Positions 5,247 to 6,617 of a stretch of DNA of 6,617 nt are shown here, piece by piece. A model generated the notes under the pieces. That model was given only the letters and a program-made list of their open reading frames with translations. It had not been told where the DNA came from and searched no databases. Every line of letters begins with the position of its first letter. Position 1 is the stretch's first letter. The translations under genes and the position numbers were made by a program. The DNA is from W1P20-047 sp051878795 (GTDB lineage Bacteria > Actinomycetota > Coriobacteriia > Coriobacteriales > Eggerthellaceae), in assembly GCA_051878795.1 (NCBI GenBank), contig JBJEKU010000093.1:1-6617 (forward strand), written 5' to 3'.

Positions 5247-5428
5247 TTGGGTTTCGCTGTTGCCCGATACGTATCCTGCATGGGCTTGCGTTTTCCCAGG
5301 CCGCCCTGGAAACAAAGCGGGAGGCGCCCTAAGGCAGGCAGGGGAACAGAGCGGATCGTCCCTGAACGGGCGTCGGCATCAAGCGGATACGGCATGTGCG
5401 CGGAGGCCTCGGCAGGCTTTCACAAGCC
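5247..5428. other. Convergent spacer, no gene seen
   Basis: About 180 bases between the tRNA terminator and the stop of the minus-strand methyltransferase gene. Small GC-rich inverted repeats occur (CCAGG/CCTGG near 5297-5310; GGCTT/AAGCC near 5416-5428), but none has a T-run that would mark a terminator for the methyltransferase gene. Confidence 0.4.
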
Positions 5429-6265
5429 CTATTCCCCCACCACGGCATAGAAGGCGACCGCGCTTGCCGCAGCCACGTTGAGCGAATCCACCCCATGGGC
5501 CATGGGGATGCGTACCGTGTAATCGCAGGCGGCGATGGTGCTTTGCGAAAGCCCGTCCCCTTCCGTCCCGAAGACCAGGGCGAGCTTCTCGCAATCCATA
5601 CGTTCCAATTCACGCAAGCCGATCGATTGGTCGGTCAGCGCGAATGCCGCCGTCTTGAACCCGCATTCATGCAGAAGACGCATTCCCGCTTCGGGCCAAT
5701 CCTGAACGGTCTGGCCGATACGGGTCCAGGGTACCTGGAAGACCGTGCCCATGGAAACGCGCACAGCCCTGCGGTAGAGCGGATCGCAGCAGGTGGGCGT
5801 AACCAAAACGGCGTCTACCCCCAATGCGGCTGCCGAACGGAAGATAGCACCCACGTTCGTATGGTCCACGATGCCCTCCAACACCGCGACACGGCGTGCT
5901 TGCGCAAGCAGATCGGCTGGATCGGGCAGCTGGGGACGCCTCATGGCGCAGAGCACGCCCCGTGTGAGGGTGAAGCCCGTCAAGCCTTCGAGCACTTCCC
6001 TTGCACCGATGAACACGGGGACGCTGCCGCCATCTTCCCCCGTACAGGATTCGACGACCGGGCGCATGGTTTCTACCCACTTCTCTTCCATTAGGAAGGA
6101 AAGCGGCTGCATTCCCGCAGCGAGGGCGCGGTCGATCACCTTCGGCGATTCCGCGATGAAGATGCCCTTTTCAGGTTCGAGCCTGTTGCGTAACTGGGCT
6201 TCGGTGAGCCGTGCAAAGGCATCCAGGCGGCTGTCTTCCAAGGATTCGATGCGAATAAGTTCCAT
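5429..6265 (-). CDS. SpoU/TrmH-family RNA 2'-O-methyltransferase
   Basis: A SPOUT-class, S-adenosylmethionine-dependent methyltransferase likely to modify a ribose in rRNA or tRNA; the exact site cannot be told. From ATG 6263-6265 the product has 278 residues. The N-terminal part (about 30-110, with IFIAESPKVIDRALAAG) resembles the substrate-recognition domain of RlmB/TsnR-like members. The knotted catalytic domain has motif 1 HTNVGAIFRSAAALGVDAV (135-153; N137 and catalytic R143), motif 2 LVFGTEGDGLS (230-240; E235) and motif 3 IPMAHGVDSLNVAAA (253-267; S261, N263). All key residues are present. The frame extends 12 codons upstream, but GGAGGAAGGGG just before this ATG favours it. The gene lies downstream of the groEL terminator, so it is probably transcribed separately. 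No clear promoter was identified. Confidence 0.92.
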   Translation of the reverse strand: MELIRIESLEDSRLDAFARLTEAQLRNRLEPEKGIFIAESPKVIDRALAAGMQPLSFLMEEKWVETMRPVVESCTGEDGGSVPVFIGAREVLEGLTGFTLTRGVLCAMRRPQLPDPADLLAQARRVAVLEGIVDHTNVGAIFRSAAALGVDAVLVTPTCCDPLYRRAVRVSMGTVFQVPWTRIGQTVQDWPEAGMRLLHECGFKTAAFALTDQSIGLRELERMDCEKLALVFGTEGDGLSQSTIAACDYTVRIPMAHGVDSLNVAAASAVAFYAVVGE

Positions 6266-6324
6266 GCGGACAATCCCCTTCCTCCGTGTTCCACCCTGCA
6301 AGGATACTCCAAACGATCACCTCA

Positions 6325-6357
6325 TAACGAAGAAAGGGAGCCCCGGAGGGCTCCCTT
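6325..6357 (-). terminator. Rho-independent terminator of groEL
   Basis: On the minus strand AAGGGAGCCC (6348-6357) pairs perfectly with GGGCTCCCTT (6334-6343) around TCCG, then TCTTCGTT. It starts 33 bases after the groEL stop and ends the chaperonin transcript before the methyltransferase gene. Confidence 0.92.
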
Positions 6358-6390
6358 GAAACGGCTGGGTAATCTGCCTTGGAAGTTTGA

Positions 6391-6617
6391 TTACATCATA
6401 CCCATTCCGCCGCCATTGCCCTGGGCTGCTGCCTGGGCTGCTGCCGCGGCGATGCGGGCCTTGTCGGCCTCAACGGGGGATTCGTTCACGGTGCAGTCGG
6501 TGATCAGGATCAGGGTAGCTACGGAAGCTGCGGACTGCAGGGCGACGCGGGTAACCTTGACGGGGTCGTTGACGCCCATCTCGATCATGTTGCCGTATTC
6601 GCCGGTACCGGAGTTCA
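6391..6617 (-). CDS. groEL: Chaperonin GroEL, C-terminal fragment (N-terminus beyond window edge)
   Basis: The last 75 residues of the 60-kDa chaperonin, which forms the double-ring folding chamber with GroES. The visible part reads NSGTGEYGNMIEMGVNDPVK, then VTRVALQSAASVATLILITD. This is the equatorial-domain end, with the conserved GEYG-DM-EMG-DP-KVTR-AL-NAAS pattern. The final residues are the flexible Gly/Met tail GNGGGMGMM before TAA. The rest of the gene and any groES or CIRCE element lie outside the window. Some actinobacteria carry several groEL copies; a Gly/Met tail rather than a His-rich one fits the housekeeping type. Confidence 0.97.
   Translation of the reverse strand, partial: NSGTGEYGNMIEMGVNDPVKVTRVALQSAASVATLILITDCTVNESPVEADKARIAAAAAQAAAQGNGGGMGMM

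Noticed and set aside
5396..6094. Plus-strand open frames opposite the methyltransferase gene
   Set aside because: The minus-strand frame has complete SPOUT motifs; the plus frames have none.
1..6617. CRISPR array, insertion sequence, phage, toxin-antitoxin or defence genes
   Set aside because: None seen on either strand; every long supported frame is a core gene.

Overview
The window is an ordinary, conserved bacterial chromosome segment with moderately high GC. It is dominated by an 'alpha' ribosomal operon read on the minus strand. Protein styles (L17 with an Ala/Glu/Lys-rich tail, S4 lacking zinc cysteines, GroEL ending in GGGMGMM, a TTG start for IF-1 and a GTG start for S11) would fit a high-GC Gram-positive, possibly class Coriobacteriia of the Actinomycetota. 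That placement is an inference from overall protein look, not from a decisive marker.

Layout from the right edge, in the direction of minus-strand transcription: the 3' end of groEL with a strong terminator; a SpoU/TrmH-family RNA methyltransferase; a plus-strand tRNA-Lys(UUU) with its own sigma70-type promoter and terminator; shikimate kinase (divergent from the tRNA); a promoter; then infA-rpmJ-rpsM-rpsK-rpsD-rpoA-rplQ, closed by a strong terminator; and finally an ECF-transporter T subunit (ecfT) that runs off the left edge. All protein genes are on the minus strand and the tRNA is the only plus-strand gene.

The operon makes translation initiation factor IF-1, ribosomal proteins L36, S13, S11, S4 and L17, and the RNA polymerase alpha subunit. 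Spacers between rpmJ and rplQ are short (8 to 37 bases), as expected for one co-transcribed unit. The exception is a 166-base gap between infA and rpmJ. It holds a 33-base imperfect hairpin and a second copy of one hairpin arm just before the rpmJ ribosome binding site, and it is the best candidate for an undescribed regulatory element here.

I found no CRISPR array, mobile element, phage gene, defence system or unusual gene cluster. The points worth a second look are small-scale: the infA-rpmJ leader, an inverted repeat overlapping the tRNA-Lys promoter, a possible leaderless ecfT start just beyond the operon terminator, the TTG start of infA, and the placement of aroK directly upstream of infA.
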